From: Euglena gracilis
Taxonomy: Eukaryota; Euglenida; Euglenophyceae; Euglenales
Direction of reading: 5' to 3'
DNA length: 64,000 nt
NCBI GenBank assembly: GCA_039621445.1
Contig: CP154956.1
Location: forward strand, 8,121,443-8,185,442
Shown here one piece after another: positions 11,110 to 21,722 of the stretch. Both the position numbers and the translations under genes were made by a program. The notes beneath the pieces are model-generated. The model searched no databases and had not been told where the DNA came from. It saw nothing but the letters and a program-made list of their open reading frames with translations. Within the stretch, counting starts at the first letter, position 1; each line of letters starts with the position of its first letter.

Positions 11110-11246
11110 CTGATCCCAGAGAGGGCCATCCTGCCGGGAAAGGGCGGGCCGCAGGGGCTCCCTCTGAGCCACCGCCCGGCCCCAACCGCGGCAGATGGCG
11201 AAGTGCTCCGGGTAGCGCTCCAGGAAGACGGAGAGCTTGCCGAGGT
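11110..11246 (-). CDS. Giant repeat-module gene, exon W30
   Basis: LGKLSVFLERYPEHFAI, then CRGWGRAVAQREPLRPALS. A clear LGKLSxFLERxPxxF helix. Acceptor CCTCCGCAG, donor GATCAG|GTCCCAG, 137 nt, phase 0 exit matching W31. First of four exons (W30 to W33) with consistent phases. Confidence 0.8.
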
Positions 11247-11498
11247 CTGCGGAGGAGGGGGGCCAGTGTCTTCGCCTCTCGGGGCACCTGGGTTGTGAGG
11301 CTGGGGGTTGTGAGGCTAAAATCACTGCCCCACGGAGGTTTTTATTCCGGACCATGGGGGATCCAGCACCCACCAGAGAGGGGGAGGTGAGGGACTCGGG
11401 GGTTGTTTTGTTGGCAAATAGTTTTTCCCGTGCGTCGCTCCACACACAGACACATTTACACATGCACACATACATAAACATGTACATACAACATATAG

Positions 11499-11529
<31 letters not shown>

Positions 11530-12496
11530 CATGTAAAAAAGCAGTATAAAAAGCAGTATAAAAGCAGTATAAAAGCAGTATAAAAGCAGTATAAAAGCAG
11601 TAAAAAAACAGTAAAAAGGCAGTAAAAAAGCAGTAAAAAAGGCAGTAAAAAAGCAGTAAAAAAGCAGTAAAAAATTGGCAGCCTCAAACCAGTACCCCCC
11701 CAGCCCCAATAGCCAAGTGTGACCAGTACTTAGGTCCGGGGGGGGATCCTGAGAGTTGCTAATTCATTTACTTCTTGTTTACTGTTTGTTTTTATGGTTT
11801 TCCTGATGCCGAGTGGGTGAAAATGGGATCATTGTGTTTGGGAGAGAGTTAGGAATTGGGCTGAATTTTGAGCCCAATGTTGCTCCTGAGCTTGGGCCTA
11901 AATTTACCGAATTTGTTCAAATTCACCCCCCCCCCCCGCATCACAGTAGTGTCCTTGGGCCCACCACATGAGGCGGCCATTTATGAAATATTGGCAGCCT
12001 CAAGCTGGGACCCTGGTCACGGTGGTGTGACGGGGGGGGGGGGTATTTGCGGAGCAGGGTTAGGGTTATGTTTTGTCCCCATATTTCAGCCAATTTTTTA
12101 GGCCTAAATTTAGGCCGAAATTGAGGTCCAAGCTTTTGCCAACTAAAGCCTAAAAAATAATTGGAAGCTAACATCTTGAAATCTAAATTGTAACCCTACT
12201 GCATATATAAAACTCCCCCCGTCATTCTACTGGGACCAGGGTCCCCGTAGTATGGACCAGGCCCCAGAGGTATGAAGCTGCTGAAATGTTAAAAATAAAT
12301 CCAAATGTCCTTGTTCAATATTTCCAAAATATTCTTTTGGATCCAATATATGCTGGGACCAGGGTCCAAGTGGTGTGAGGCTGAACACACAAGTACTTTG
12401 CGTGTCGTGAATGCAGAATTGACTTTGGGACCATGAAGGTAATATACGTGGGATTAGCAGGACCCTCTCTTTATAACTTGCACACCTCGTCTTCAC
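11247..12496. other. Intron with (TA)n and 11-bp array
   Basis: (TA)n at 11496-11527, then about 12 units of AGCAGTAAAAA or AGTATAAAAGC type at 11536-11680. Further right the sequence is unremarkable except for two GGGACCAGGGTCC blocks (about 12232 and 12356). Confidence 0.7.
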
Positions 12497-12660
12497 CGCC
12501 ACTTTCGATGGTTTCGTGCGCATTCCGCAAGAACACCACACCGCTTCCGGAGAGGCTTGGGACGCTGTTGGGAAAGTTGTTCCAAAAGGGCCGCGAGAGT
12601 GTTCAAAGGTTCTTTGAGGTCCCGGGGGGTCAGCCCCCGACCCACCAGACACCCACCCCC
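12497..12660 (-). CDS. Giant repeat-module gene, exon W29 (first helix)
   Basis: GLTPRDLKEPLNTLAALLEQ then LSQQRPKPLRKRCG. PLNTLAALLEQLSQQ is a first helix of the module. Acceptor GGCCAG; frame open to a GT after TGGCG. An earlier GT (TGTG|GTGTTC) would keep phase with W30. The frame has no ATG. Confidence 0.55.
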
Positions 12661-12828
12661 CTGGCCACAGCTGTTTCCCTACTGGATTACTGGACGAAAT
12701 CAGTGGAAACCCACGGAGTCAGACTGCAGAAGTTTCTTCGTCCGTGGGCTCAGATTTCGTTAAGTTTAATGGTCACTGGGGGGTGGAGGGTGGTGGGTGG
12801 GTGTGCCTGGCTGGACCCCCCATGGGGG

Positions 12829-13305
12829 CAGGGATGGATGGGAAGCCTTGAGGGGGGGGGGGTCGGACCCCATTCCAAGTCGAAACTGACATGGGCCCGG
12901 AAAATTTTTTGACCGAAAATTTTCCGGGCCCATTGTGGAAAAGAAAAGGGCAGGTACCCAAAACTGGTCAAAATCCCTGATTTTCCTTTGGAAATAACTC
13001 CAAAAATATCATTTTTAAATTTTTTAAACATGTTTTGTTTCGAGAACACCAAAACATCAAAAAAATGGACAACATGCTCAAAAATGACGGAAAAGGGCGC
13101 GTTTTGCTCATTTCACGGCGCTGCGCTGCGCGCCAGAAGAAAAAATTCGACTGTTTTTGGAACTTGTCGAGGAGGGGGTGGTGGACACCTTCTTCCAACA
13201 TCTGGGGGGGGGATGGTCCACCCCTCCCCCCTTACCACCTTACCCCCGGGGGGGGGGGGGTCAGGACCCCCCACCCAAAACTGAAGGGCTTCCTGTCCAT
13301 CCCTG
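12829..13305. mobile_element. MITE-like element, CAGGGATGGATGG family, copy 1
   Basis: Begins CAGGGATGGATGGGAAGCC and ends GGGCTTCCTGTCCATCCCTG, its reverse complement with one change. Inner parts match 18267-18785 along their length, including GGCGCTGCGCTGCGCGCCAG (GGCGCGCAGCGCCAG there). 477 bp. No clear target duplication. Confidence 0.82.
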
Positions 13306-13643
13306 GGGCTGGGGGTTGGGCTGAGTTGATTTAACCCCAATTTGACCCCGATTTAACGCCGTGTCTTTAAAAAACAAAATGACCCCCAAAAATGGTCCTC
13401 GCCGATCCCCTCCACCTGTGTGGGAGCACCCCCCCCCCCCTAGAATGGGATGCTGAAAGAGGCTGGTTGGCAGCGCTAGGCATGACATTCACGTGGGGAA
13501 TGCAACCGATGGGCGTGAACATTTGCAGATGCAACTTTTCACGTCGAAGGCCGCATGCACAACAGACTGTTGCAGCTCCAAATTGCACCAGTTCTGCGAA
13601 TCAGACAACCCGGACAAGCCCCTCCCCCCGTGCCCCCCGCCAG
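13306..13643. other. Intron, no gene
   Basis: Mixed sequence between two repeat elements; a C10 run at about 13430. No coding pattern. Confidence 0.4.
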
Positions 13644-13789
13644 CAGGGGTTTTTTTAAGACCAGCGGGAAGGCCACCACCCCTGGGCCAAAAATTGGCCA
13701 AAAATTGCGAAAAATTCTAAAAATAGCACCTTTTCAAAAAATTTCGGCGCCTTTGGCCCCGAAAAATATATCCCCCCCCTCGGCCGGAC
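13644..13789. repeat. CAGGGGTTTTTTTA-family element, half copy ending at exon W28
   Basis: Starts CAGGGGTTTTTTTAAGACC, then AAAATAGCACC and GGCGCCTTTGGC as in 7339-7643. It ends at CTCGGCCGGAC, which also occurs in the 36-kb copy. The minus-strand 5' splice site of W28 (GTCCGG) is this last block. Confidence 0.6.
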
Positions 13790-13938
13790 CTCTCCCCGCC
13801 CCCCGCCATAGCCAGGCGGCCCCGGCCGTTGCGGAGGTCGAACCAGTCCGGGTGGCGCTCCACGAATTCCGAGAGCCGCCCCACGGCCGGGAAGCGGGCG
13901 TCCCAGTCCAGGGCTTTCAGCAGCGGCGTGAGGTGCAG
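13790..13938 (-). CDS. Giant repeat-module gene, exon W28 (uninterrupted core)
   Basis: The reference copy of the module core: LHLTPLLKALDWDARFPAVG, then RLSEFVERHPDWFDLRNG, then RGRLAMAGG. Its continuous frame shows how split modules should join. Donor GAGAG|GTCCGG starts in sequence shared with a dispersed repeat (CGGCCGGAC, also at 36277). No AG acceptor lies within 40 nt of the 5' end; see W27. Confidence 0.8.
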
Positions 13939-13950
13939 GCGGGGCCCCGG

Positions 13951-14595
13951 GCCGGCGTTGGAAGGAATGCCGCAAAGAAAGCCCTAACCAACACTCCCCC
14001 CCCCCAAAATAACCCGCCAAACTAAAAAAAAATAAAAAAAATGAAATGAAAACAGAAGAACAGACCACCCCAAAAAAACAAAAAGAATGCCCAGTGTGGG
14101 GTTAACCCATCAGCAAGAGGGGTGGGCTAATGTTCGTGGAGAAAATATTTTTTTGTGAAAATCAGAACGGGTTGTTTGCAATGCGGAAACAGGTGGGAGC
14201 CCGATCCATCCTCCAAAGTGTTTTCTTCTCTTCTCACAGAAAAATCATTTTCAAAAAAAAACAACCTTGATGCCCCTTGCAGAAAAAATGCAGTTTCGCC
14301 GGTGTATTAGAACCTGCATTGGGACCCCCCTCCCCCTCGAGGAGGGCACTCGATCCAGGGTCATGCTTGCCAGAGTGCCTGGCAGCCAGCCGCTGAACGC
14401 AATATGGCACACGGAGCGGAGACAAAACCGCACAAGGCACCACCCAACTCCCCAACCCAGGGGACAGCGGGGGCGGGGGTGGGATTTGAGTGGAATACCC
14501 AGGGGACAGCGGGGGCGGGGGTGGGATTTGTGTGGAATATGTGTGCGTGTCGTGTGTGTGTGTGTGTGTGTGTGTAGGTGTGTGTGTGTGTGTGT

Positions 14596-14639
<44 letters not shown>

Positions 14640-15034
14640 GTGTGTGTGTGCGTGTGTGCGGGGTTGTGTGTGGGTGGGTGTGGGTGTGTGTGTGTGTGTG
14701 GGTGTGTGTGTGTGTGTGTAGGTGTGTGTGTGTGCATGTGTGTGGGGGGGCTGTGTGTGTGTGTGTGTGTAGGCGTGTGTGTGTGTGTGTGTGTGTGCGT
14801 GTGTGTGTGCGCGCGTGGGTGTGGGTGTGTGTGTGTGTGCGTGTGCGTGGGTGTGTGTGTGTGTGTGGGTGGGTGGGTGGGCGTGTGTGTGGGGCGGGGG
14901 GGCTGTGTGTGGGGGGGGGGGCTGTGTGTGGGGGGCTGTGTGTGTGCGTGTGTGCGTGGGTGGGTGGGTGGGTGGGTGAGTGGGTTTGTTGGGTGGGTGG
15001 GTGGGTGGGTGGGTGTGGGTGTGGGTGTGGGTGT
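13951..15034. other. W27-W28 intron: non-GT-AG, with long (TG)n
   Basis: Bounded by GCGGGGCCCCGG at 13939-13950 and 15035-15046. It holds T- and A-rich sequence, then (TG)n with GGTG variants from 14541 to 15033. A duplicated 46-nt unit (GGGGACAGCGGGGGCGGGGG) starts at 14460 and 14501. Confidence 0.7.
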
Positions 15035-15115
15035 GCGGGGCCCCGGCTGGCGGCCAGCAGCGTGCCGGCCCACCAGCTCCCCGACGATGGCCTGCAGTGC
15101 CTCCTCCACCTCCCC
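15035..15115 (-). CDS. Giant repeat-module gene, exon W27
   Basis: GEVEEALQAIVGELVGRH then AAGRQPGPR. A strong first helix (EEALQAIVGEL). Acceptor CCCACGCAG. No suitable GT follows; the 3' end is set at a 12-bp repeat (GCGGGGCCCCGG on the plus strand) that recurs at the start of W28, giving an in-frame join PGPR-LHLTPLL. Confidence 0.65.
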
Positions 15116-15440
15116 CTGCGTGGGCGGGCCCCCCGCCGACGGGGCCTCTGCGGGGAGGGGGGGGGGGCTGAATGGCAGATCCCAGGCGGACGCAACTGTG
15201 CTCTTCAACGGCACCCGTTCCGGGGCGGTCCAAAAATAAAAGGAAAATTCTGCCGCCCCGAAAACACACACACACACACACACAACACGCACGCACACAC
15301 ATTGGGTGGTGGGTGATTGTCCAAGGATGCCAGGAATCAAATATTTCCCCCCCCCCAACTTCGACCCTTTTTTTTTCGCCGAGAAATTCCGAACTCTTTG
15401 CCCACTATTTTCTGTGTATTTGAGTGGAATGTGTGCACGT

Positions 15441-15499
<59 letters not shown>

Positions 15500-15606
15500 A
15501 CGTCGTGTGCATGTGTGTGTGCGTGCGTGTTGTGTGTGTGCGTGCGCGTGCGCGCGTGTGCGTGTGCGCGCGCGCGTGTGTGTGTGTTGTGTGTGTGTGT
15601 GTGTGT

Positions 15607-15655
<49 letters not shown>

Positions 15656-15719
15656 TGCGTGTTGTGTGTGTGTGTGTGTGAGTGCGTGCGTGTTGTGTGT
15701 GTGTGTGTGTGTGTGTGTC

Positions 15720-15750
<31 letters not shown>

Positions 15751-16400
15751 CCCAACCTCCCCCAAATATTCGAAAAATGAGTTAGGGTGTCATTTATTGT
15801 CCGGCTGCCTTCAGCTGCAAGGGAGACCCACTCTGGACACTACCGAGCAATTTTCCTCTGATTTTTATCCTAACGACCGAAAGCTCTTGGTGCTCAGGGT
15901 GCTCCTTAACGTCGCAAAGAACCACCTCTTTAGGATCCCCCTCGGGTTCAAGGGCTGGTCAAACGGCTGGTCTGGGGCTCGAACGGCGTCGAAAAGTAAA
16001 TTGCCGAGAAACACATTTCTTTGATGTTTTGGATTCTCGTACAGCCCACCATCACAGCTGCCTCTGAACACTGCCTTGGATGGAGAGCCCTAACTGTGCC
16101 ACCGGTTTTTGTTTCCACTCCATCAGTTTTGTTCCGGGAGTCTGGTGGGCGGCAACCCAAACTCCATTTTGGATTCAAGTGCCATTGAAGGCCACGCAGG
16201 CCACTCATAATAACTTTCAAACGTGCCGAAAAACTTCCTCTCCCTCAACAACTTTACACCTTCATAACAGAAATTTGATTGAGGTGTTTTTTTTTAGCCC
16301 ACAACGGCCTCAACTTGGGTCATCCAAAAAAACGACTGGTCAGCAAATGAAATCGGGCAATCGGGCTCAGGGTGGCAGGGACTTGCGTGAGGGCGCACAC
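15116..16400. other. Intron with (TG)n
   Basis: (CA)n at 15263-15301 and (TG)n with CG interruptions at 15441-15750. Ordinary sequence from 15780 to 16400, no coding pattern. Confidence 0.65.
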
Positions 16401-16515
16401 CGCCCGAGGAGGAACGCGGAGTGTGCACCACGTTGGGGCGCAGCGCCACTTGATGCCGGTGGAGGTCGAAGCAGTCACGCCCGGGACGCGGCGGGAACAA
16501 CCATGCGGGTGGGCC
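16401..16515 (-). CDS. Giant repeat-module gene, exon W26
   Basis: GPPAWLFPPRPGRDCFDLH then RHQVALRPNVVHTPRSSS. RDCFDLHRHQVALRP matches the WFDLRNGxVxL tail. Donor GGCG|GTGTGCG. The acceptor AG (GTGAAG) lies inside the target duplication of the element at 16522-16818, so that element supplied or moved the 3' splice site. Confidence 0.62.
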
Positions 16516-16521
16516 CTTCAC

Positions 16522-16818
16522 CGGGCTGTTTCTTACCAACCCCGGGGGGAGGGGGGTCCAGAGTGCCTGTGAGTGCCTGCCCAGGCAGGCACTACCCCCC
16601 CCTGGGGGGTCGGATTTCGGCCTGTGCCCAGGCACATTCCTTTGAAAATAGGCCATTTTCGGCTCCCCGGCATCTTTGGCGCCGGGGTTGTGCTAGGGCA
16701 CTTTTGGCCGTGTGCCCCCCCCCTGGGGGTCGGATTGGGAGTGCCTTGGAGTGCCTGCCCAGACAGGCACCCCCCCCCCCCCCGGGGTGGGGTCGGCACC
16801 CGACTAAAATACAGCCTG
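16522..16818. mobile_element. MITE-like element, CAGGCTG family, copy 1
   Basis: Ends CGGGCTGTTTCTTACC and (reverse) CAGGCTGTATTTTAGTC are inverted. Flanks CCCTTCAC (16514-16521) and CTCTTCAC (16819-16826) form an 8-bp target duplication with one change. Inside are the TGCCTGCCCAGGCAGGCA palindrome and CATTCCTTTGA, shared with 27717-28012. Confidence 0.8.
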
Positions 16819-16826
16819 CTCTTCAC

Positions 16827-17047
16827 CCCCAACTGGCCCAAATCAAAAAAAAAAAAGTGGTGGCACAGCCCGCCTCCGTGGATGTGCTCCTCCTGGTTCC
16901 GCTCCGGAAGTTTTTTTTTTCGGAGCTAGGGGTCCGGACTCGCGCAGCCACCCACCTGGGGGGGGAGGGGAGGCTTGGGGTGACTCACTTTTGGGGGTCA
17001 ATTTTGGGGGTCTCAAAAATTCCCTTTGTGCCAAAAACAGAAGGAAA
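16827..17047. repeat. Dispersed repeat, copy A (inverted partner at 38833-39040)
   Basis: From CTGGCCCAAATC through GGCACAGCCCGCCTCCGTGG, GGTCCGGACTC and GTGACTCACTTTTGGGGGTC to CCATTTCTCCAG, about 210 bp match the reverse complement of 38833-39040 with few changes. Confidence 0.85.
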
Positions 17048-17714
17048 ACCATTTCTCCAGTGAGTGTACCCACTCAGCCTGAACCCCCCCCAAGGGAGGG
17101 GGCTCGCCCCCCCCCCCCCAAGGGAGGGAGCTCGCCCCCCCCATCACCAAACTTTAAAAAAAAATCTCTGTTCCACTCACTCTTCAGCCTTCGTACACCC
17201 CGGTACTTTCTTGTTCCATGGAATATTCCAAATGGTGGAACGCTGGCCTCATTTGCATGCGAGGAGGGACTACCCGGCCCCTCCACACCCACATGGGAAG
17301 TGGTTGGTATCAGGTCGTTGGTCTTACTACCGACTCTTGGGGAGGTCATCCAAAAAAACCAGTCAGTCATTTTTTTTGTTCAACCGGTCACTCACTAACC
17401 CCCCCCCCCCCGGGTTGGTCACTGGAACCCAGGAAAATTGGCCACAAACGCAATAAAAAGTAAAAGATGCTGATTTAAGATGGCACCTTGGTGGGATTTT
17501 TTTATTTTGGCCAGAGTTGAAGGTAAAAAAACCAGTCAGTCACCCGATTCTGGGGGGGGGGGGGGGCGAAACAGACCATCAAACAACGCGACGCAAAAAA
17601 AAACACAAAAAAATAAAGACAAATTTTGCCAGAATCACAAAGCACAAAAAAAAACACAAAAAATGGCATTTGTGCTTTCCCCCTGCACTTCCCGGGGGGG
17701 GGGTGGCCATTGAC
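17048..17714. other. Intron with CAGTCA-type repeat pieces
   Basis: Two AGGGAGGGGGCTCGCCC-like units at 17092-17138, CCAGTCAGTCATT at 17358 and CCAGTCAGTCACC at 17531, and A-rich sequence. No coding pattern. Confidence 0.55.
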
Positions 17715-17804
17715 TATCTCCCCAGCGACGCCCCACGCGGGCCACTGATCCACAAACTGCTGCAAGGGACCGAGCTCCGCTGCAAAGACATGCTCCCACA
17801 GCAC
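17715..17804 (-). CDS. Giant repeat-module gene, exon W25
   Basis: [17 protein letters not shown] then [33 protein letters not shown] and a G-V-A-G-E-I tail follow the module order. Acceptor CCTACAG, donor ATA|GTCAAT, exactly 30 codons. The W24-W25 intron holds an AT satellite and a 519-bp mobile element. Confidence 0.8.
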
Positions 17805-17912
17805 CTGTAGGGCAGGCAGTGCAATTTTTTTGAAAATTTAAAAAAAACCTTAAAGATAGAAATAAAAAAAATAAAGATAATATATAAACATATAAAAATA
17901 GAAAAAGGCCTG

Positions 17913-18057
<145 letters not shown>

Positions 18058-18266
18058 TTAAAATGCACCTTAAATTTTTGGGCCAAAATGCCTTAAAATT
18101 CCTTTAAATCCAGTAAAACATTCGGACTGGCAAAAATGAAATTGCAAAATCTCGGCAAACACAGGCCAACCTCGGGAAACAAACTAATTTCTGGCATTGC
18201 TGGAGCAATGTCCATCCAGCCAACCTCTGGGGGGGGTACCGACCCCTCCCTTCGGGGGGGGGGGAG

Positions 18267-18785
18267 CAGGGATGGATGGGAAGCCTTGAGGGGGGGGGGG
18301 GCGGGCCCCCCTCCCGACCCGGAGGGGGGGTGGGTCGGACCCCCCTCCTACCTCGAAACTGTGGTGGGGGGGAGAAATTTTTTCGATTTCATGGACGGGC
18401 AAAGGGCCGGAAATCGGGTCGGAATCGGTCAAAAAACACTGATTTTTCTTTGAAAATCGATCCAAAAATGCTCATTTTTTTGATTTTTTTGGAACATGTT
18501 TTTGGGGGAAAACACCAACACGTCAAAAAATGGGCAATATGGCCAAAATTCAGCAAAAGGGGTGTTTTTTGCTCATTTTCCGGCGCGCAGCGCCAGAAGA
18601 AAATTTTCTGCTATTTTTGGCACCTGTCAAGGAGGGGGGGGTGGGGGGTCCGGACCCCCCTCCCAACATCTAGGGGGGGGGGGGTGGGCTGGACCCCCCC
18701 CCTACCACCTTACCCCCAGGGGGGGGGGTTGGGACCCCCCCCCTACCACCTACCTCAATACCGAAGGGCTTCCCATCCATCCCTG
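18267..18785. mobile_element. MITE-like element, CAGGGATGGATGG family, copy 2
   Basis: Begins CAGGGATGGATGGGAAGCC and ends GGGCTTCCCATCCATCCCTG, a near-perfect terminal inverted repeat. GGGGGGAG flanks it on both sides (18259-18266 and 18786-18793), an 8-bp target duplication. 519 bp, no ORF. Confidence 0.88.
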
Positions 18786-18793
18786 GGGGGGAG

Positions 18794-19405
18794 GGGACGA
18801 ACCCACCCCCTCCCTCCGGTCACCAAATTTAAAAAAAAATATCTGGTCAGGGGAGCATAGCCACTGTATTCATCTGAGAGATGTGCACTTGTCACACAGG
18901 TTTGTGGGCACAAATTGACTCCTGCTGACGGCAGAAAATGGAAACCCTCAAATAATTTCCAATGCAACTTTGCCCTAATGTTGCCCTCATTTTGGCACGG
19001 ACAATTGGGGATTTGTTATGAAATTGTCAAAATTTAAGCCCAAAACTGCTGTCAGATTGCATAAGAATCTCACACTCAATCTTCCATCGAGGGGGAGGCA
19101 GTTGTTTTTGGTCACCAAATCAAAGCCCCAGAGATTTATACTTTTGGGGTAATAATTATTCTTTGGGGGTATTAAGGTAAGATTAAGGGAAAAGTCAAAC
19201 AATTTTTGGACATTTGCCGCATTGCAATAATCTGTGCACAATGCAGTTTGCAGTTAGGTTTATGTTGCTGCGTCATCTTGGCTGCTCCGAGCTGGGTAAC
19301 TGTCACACAGGTTTGGGGACAACAGTTTCCCAGGCATCAGTTCCCCCAGGGGGTTAACGTATGAGTGTCCACCAAAACCCAAAAGGCACCCCTCGGCTCT
19401 GAGAC
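18794..19405. other. Intron, no gene
   Basis: AT-rich, unremarkable. No repeat or coding pattern noticed. Confidence 0.4.
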
Positions 19406-19511
19406 CTGTTCCACTAGCTGCTTGGGGGGCATGGCGTGGCCGGGCTCGCGGCTCAGGACGCCGATGAGGGCCTTCAGGGCGGACTCCTCCAGGGCGAACT
19501 GCTCCATCAGG
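19406..19511 (-). CDS. Giant repeat-module gene, exon W24
   Basis: LMEQFALEESALKALIGVL then SREPGHAMPPKQLVEQ. ESALKALIGVL is the first helix, PPKQLVEQ the second. Acceptor GCGGCCAG, donor CAG|GTCTCAG, phase 0 exit. Joined to W25 it reads [12 protein letters not shown], the expected LxWD/E-F block. Confidence 0.82.
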
Positions 19512-19637
19512 CTGGCCGCCGGGGTCCGGGCCATGGCAGCGCGTCGGCCCATTTCGTTGAGTGAAACGCCGTGCTTTTTTTGTTTGCTTGTGGTGAGGGT
19601 TTTTTGGGTATTGGAGTTTCAGAAATTTGCAATCTTG

Positions 19638-19782
19638 CAGGGGGGGAAATGCGCTGGAAGGCCCTCGAAAAAAATGCGCAAAAAAATGCGTTAAAAAACG
19701 CGCGAAAATGCGCAAAAATGCGTAAAAATGCGCAAAAAAATGCATAAAAATGGACAAAAATGCGCAGCACATTTCCCCCCTG
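19638..19782. mobile_element. MITE-like element with ATGCG satellite core, copy 2
   Basis: Terminal inverted repeats CAGGGGGGGAAATGCGCTG and (reverse) CAGGGGGGAAATGTGCTG. Exact 7-bp target duplication AATCTTG at 19631-19637 and 19783-19789. The core is AAAAATGCGCAAA units. Confidence 0.88.
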
Positions 19783-20734
19783 AATCTTGGGCTCCAGAAT
19801 GATACCTTCGGGGATTTCCTGTTGGGGGGTTTGGGGAATGGGCCTTGTCTCTCCACCACCAGGTCAAATACCAGATGGTTCACAACACCCGGGCAACCAC
19901 TGCAGAGAGAACAGAACAGGATGAGCATCTAAACTATGCTGAAGCAATCCCAGCAACCCGGTTGGTTTGCTTTAACCACGCCAGGGCAATCCTTGGGCAA
20001 AAAAAAGCCCGTCTCAGTACAATGCAAAATCCGCAGGCCAAATGGGCGAAAACATGGCCGTATTTTTGGCAAAAAAAGGGGTGAGTTCGGCGTCCTCAAC
20101 AAAAAAAAACAACAATCCCGTCCCTTATGGACTGCCCTTAAAAATACAGCGCATAAATGCACTCCACGGTGTCGCTCACCGACCTCCTGGAGGAGGGGAT
20201 TTTGGACTGGCCGGAAACAGGCTGGCAGCTGACCCAGCCAAAATGGGCTTCCACCTTCTGGATCAAAATCCATCGACGGGGGAAGGGGGAGGGGGTCCGG
20301 GGCCAGAACCCCCCTCTGCCACATGAGTGGGTCCCCTCCGGCTGACGCCCTGACGCCACCAAAAAGCATGACACCACAAAAAAAGGTGAAAAATTGAAGT
20401 CCAAAAAAAGAGAATCTCATGTTGGGGTTTCGTACCATTTGTGATATAAACGGCTTCAGAAGAGGAAACAGCAAAAAAGAGAAAAGACACGGGGCGATGA
20501 CATGCTTTTGGGCAACATACTGAAGATCATTGAAATCAGAAACTAACCAAAATGGGCTCTATTTTACTTTATTTTATCTTGTTTTATCTTTTTATCTTAT
20601 CTCATTTTATCTTTCTTATTTTTTTTATCTTATCTTATTCTATTCTATTCAGTTTTACTTTATTTCATTTCGTTTCATTTCATTTCATTTATTTCATGTC
20701 ATCGATGCACACCGAACCACAGCTATAGTCCAAC
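19783..20734. other. Intron with GGTCCTT-type and TTTTAT-rich tracts
   Basis: AAAAGCCCGTCTCAGTAC at 20006 starts a partial GGTCCTT-type repeat. TTTTATCTTA/TTTCATTTC tracts fill 20570-20700. No coding pattern. Confidence 0.55.
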
Positions 20735-20847
20735 CCCGGGTCGCCAACCCAACGCAGTGCCATGGTCTGGGTGCCCCGCTCGCCGTGGGGCGTCACCGCG
20801 ACGAACCCATTCCGCACCCGGAACCAATTCTGGTGCCGCTGCAGCAC
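20735..20847 (-). CDS. Giant repeat-module gene, exon W23
   Basis: VLQRHQNWFRVRNGFVAVTP then HGERGTQTMALRW. A clear tail: RHQNWFRVRNGFVAVTP. Acceptor CCTCGCAG. The donor at GG|GTTGGAC keeps phase with W24; an earlier GT after CACTGC would break it. Confidence 0.78.
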
Positions 20848-20934
20848 CTGCGAGGCACCGCCGAGGAGTGGGCGACCGAATGGATATTCGGACGCGGCTC
20901 GAATTCTTTCTTTCCTGGAAACGAGCTCTCACGC

Positions 20935-21240
20935 ACAGGACGGTCCTTGACGGGGAAAAAAACTTCCCGTCTCAGCACAACCAATGAAAAATTCGTAGGA
21001 AAAATGGAAAAATGGGGGAAATGGCCATATTTTTTGGGGGAAAAAATGGTCTTCCCGGCATCCTTGGACCACCGCATATCCACCCAAAACGTCAGAAAAA
21101 TGCGTTTTGCGACTTTTGATTTTCGACCCTGTTCGATCCCGGATCGGCTATTGGCCGTCCCTTAGGCCTAAGGGCGGTCCTGAAGGGGCGGTCCTTGAAG
21201 AAAAAAAAAAGTCGCCCTGCTCACACAACACTTGGCATTT
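20935..21240. repeat. GGTCCTT-type dispersed repeat
   Basis: Ends GGACGGTCCTTGACGGGG and GGGGCGGTCCTTGAAG. The middle has CATCCTTGGACCACCG, CATATCCACCCAAAACG and ATTTTCGACCC. Related copies at 22385-22680, 24772-25020, 37000-37235 and (partial) 722-860 and 20000-20150. Confidence 0.75.
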
Positions 21241-21617
21241 TCACACAGCAGTCAGTCAGATTTTAGCACAGAGTTATCGCAAAGCCTTCACCGCTGGCTG
21301 TTACCCCGCCCCGATTGCTGCCCGGCAAATCAACCCCCTCTCCCATGATGGTTTTTCATACATTTCGAAGTCGGCTGTTAGATAAAAATAATAAGAAATG
21401 CACGGTGGCATTTCAACTCTGAGGAAGAGGAGGGCTTCCAAATGGAGCTTTTCGGCTTGAAGTGGAGGTGGGGGGAGTGACTGGTGGGCCCCTCCTGGGT
21501 CTTCGGAGGAACTGAACATTCCTTTTAAAAAACCGTTCATTTTATCCAGAAATGAAAACCTAGAAATAAACAAGGAAATGAACAAGCCCCTCAGACATGA
21601 GGGGGGCACTGGCACAC

Positions 21618-21722
21618 GTCAAGCAGCGGGTGCACAGTCTGGAAGCACGCGTCCCAGCCCAGCAGGGCGAACAGCCGCGTGGTGTGGAGCTCCCCGGCAA
21701 GGCCCCGCTCACAGCCCGGCAA
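21618..21722 (-). CDS. Giant repeat-module gene, exon W22
   Basis: LPGCERGLAGELHTTRLFAL then LGWDACFQTVHPLLD. The second helix ends LLGWDACF. Acceptor CTTGAG, donor GAC|GTGTGC, 35 codons, phase 0. It joins W23 to give HPLLD-VLQRHQNWF, the expected FlxxHPxWF helix cut by an intron. Confidence 0.8.

Noticed and set aside
14234-15358. Long ORFs on both strands rich in His/Thr or Cys/Val
   Set aside because: They are translations of the (TG)n/(CA)n tract. Similar ORFs at 15.3-15.8, 26.5-27.4, 29.4-29.9, 33.7-34.1, 37.7-38.2 and 59.5-59.8 kb were left out for the same reason.
16827-17047. Possible exon within the dispersed repeat (ESGPLAPKKK... on the minus strand)
   Set aside because: The inverted copy at 38.8 kb has frame-changing differences, and no splice sites or module motif are present.
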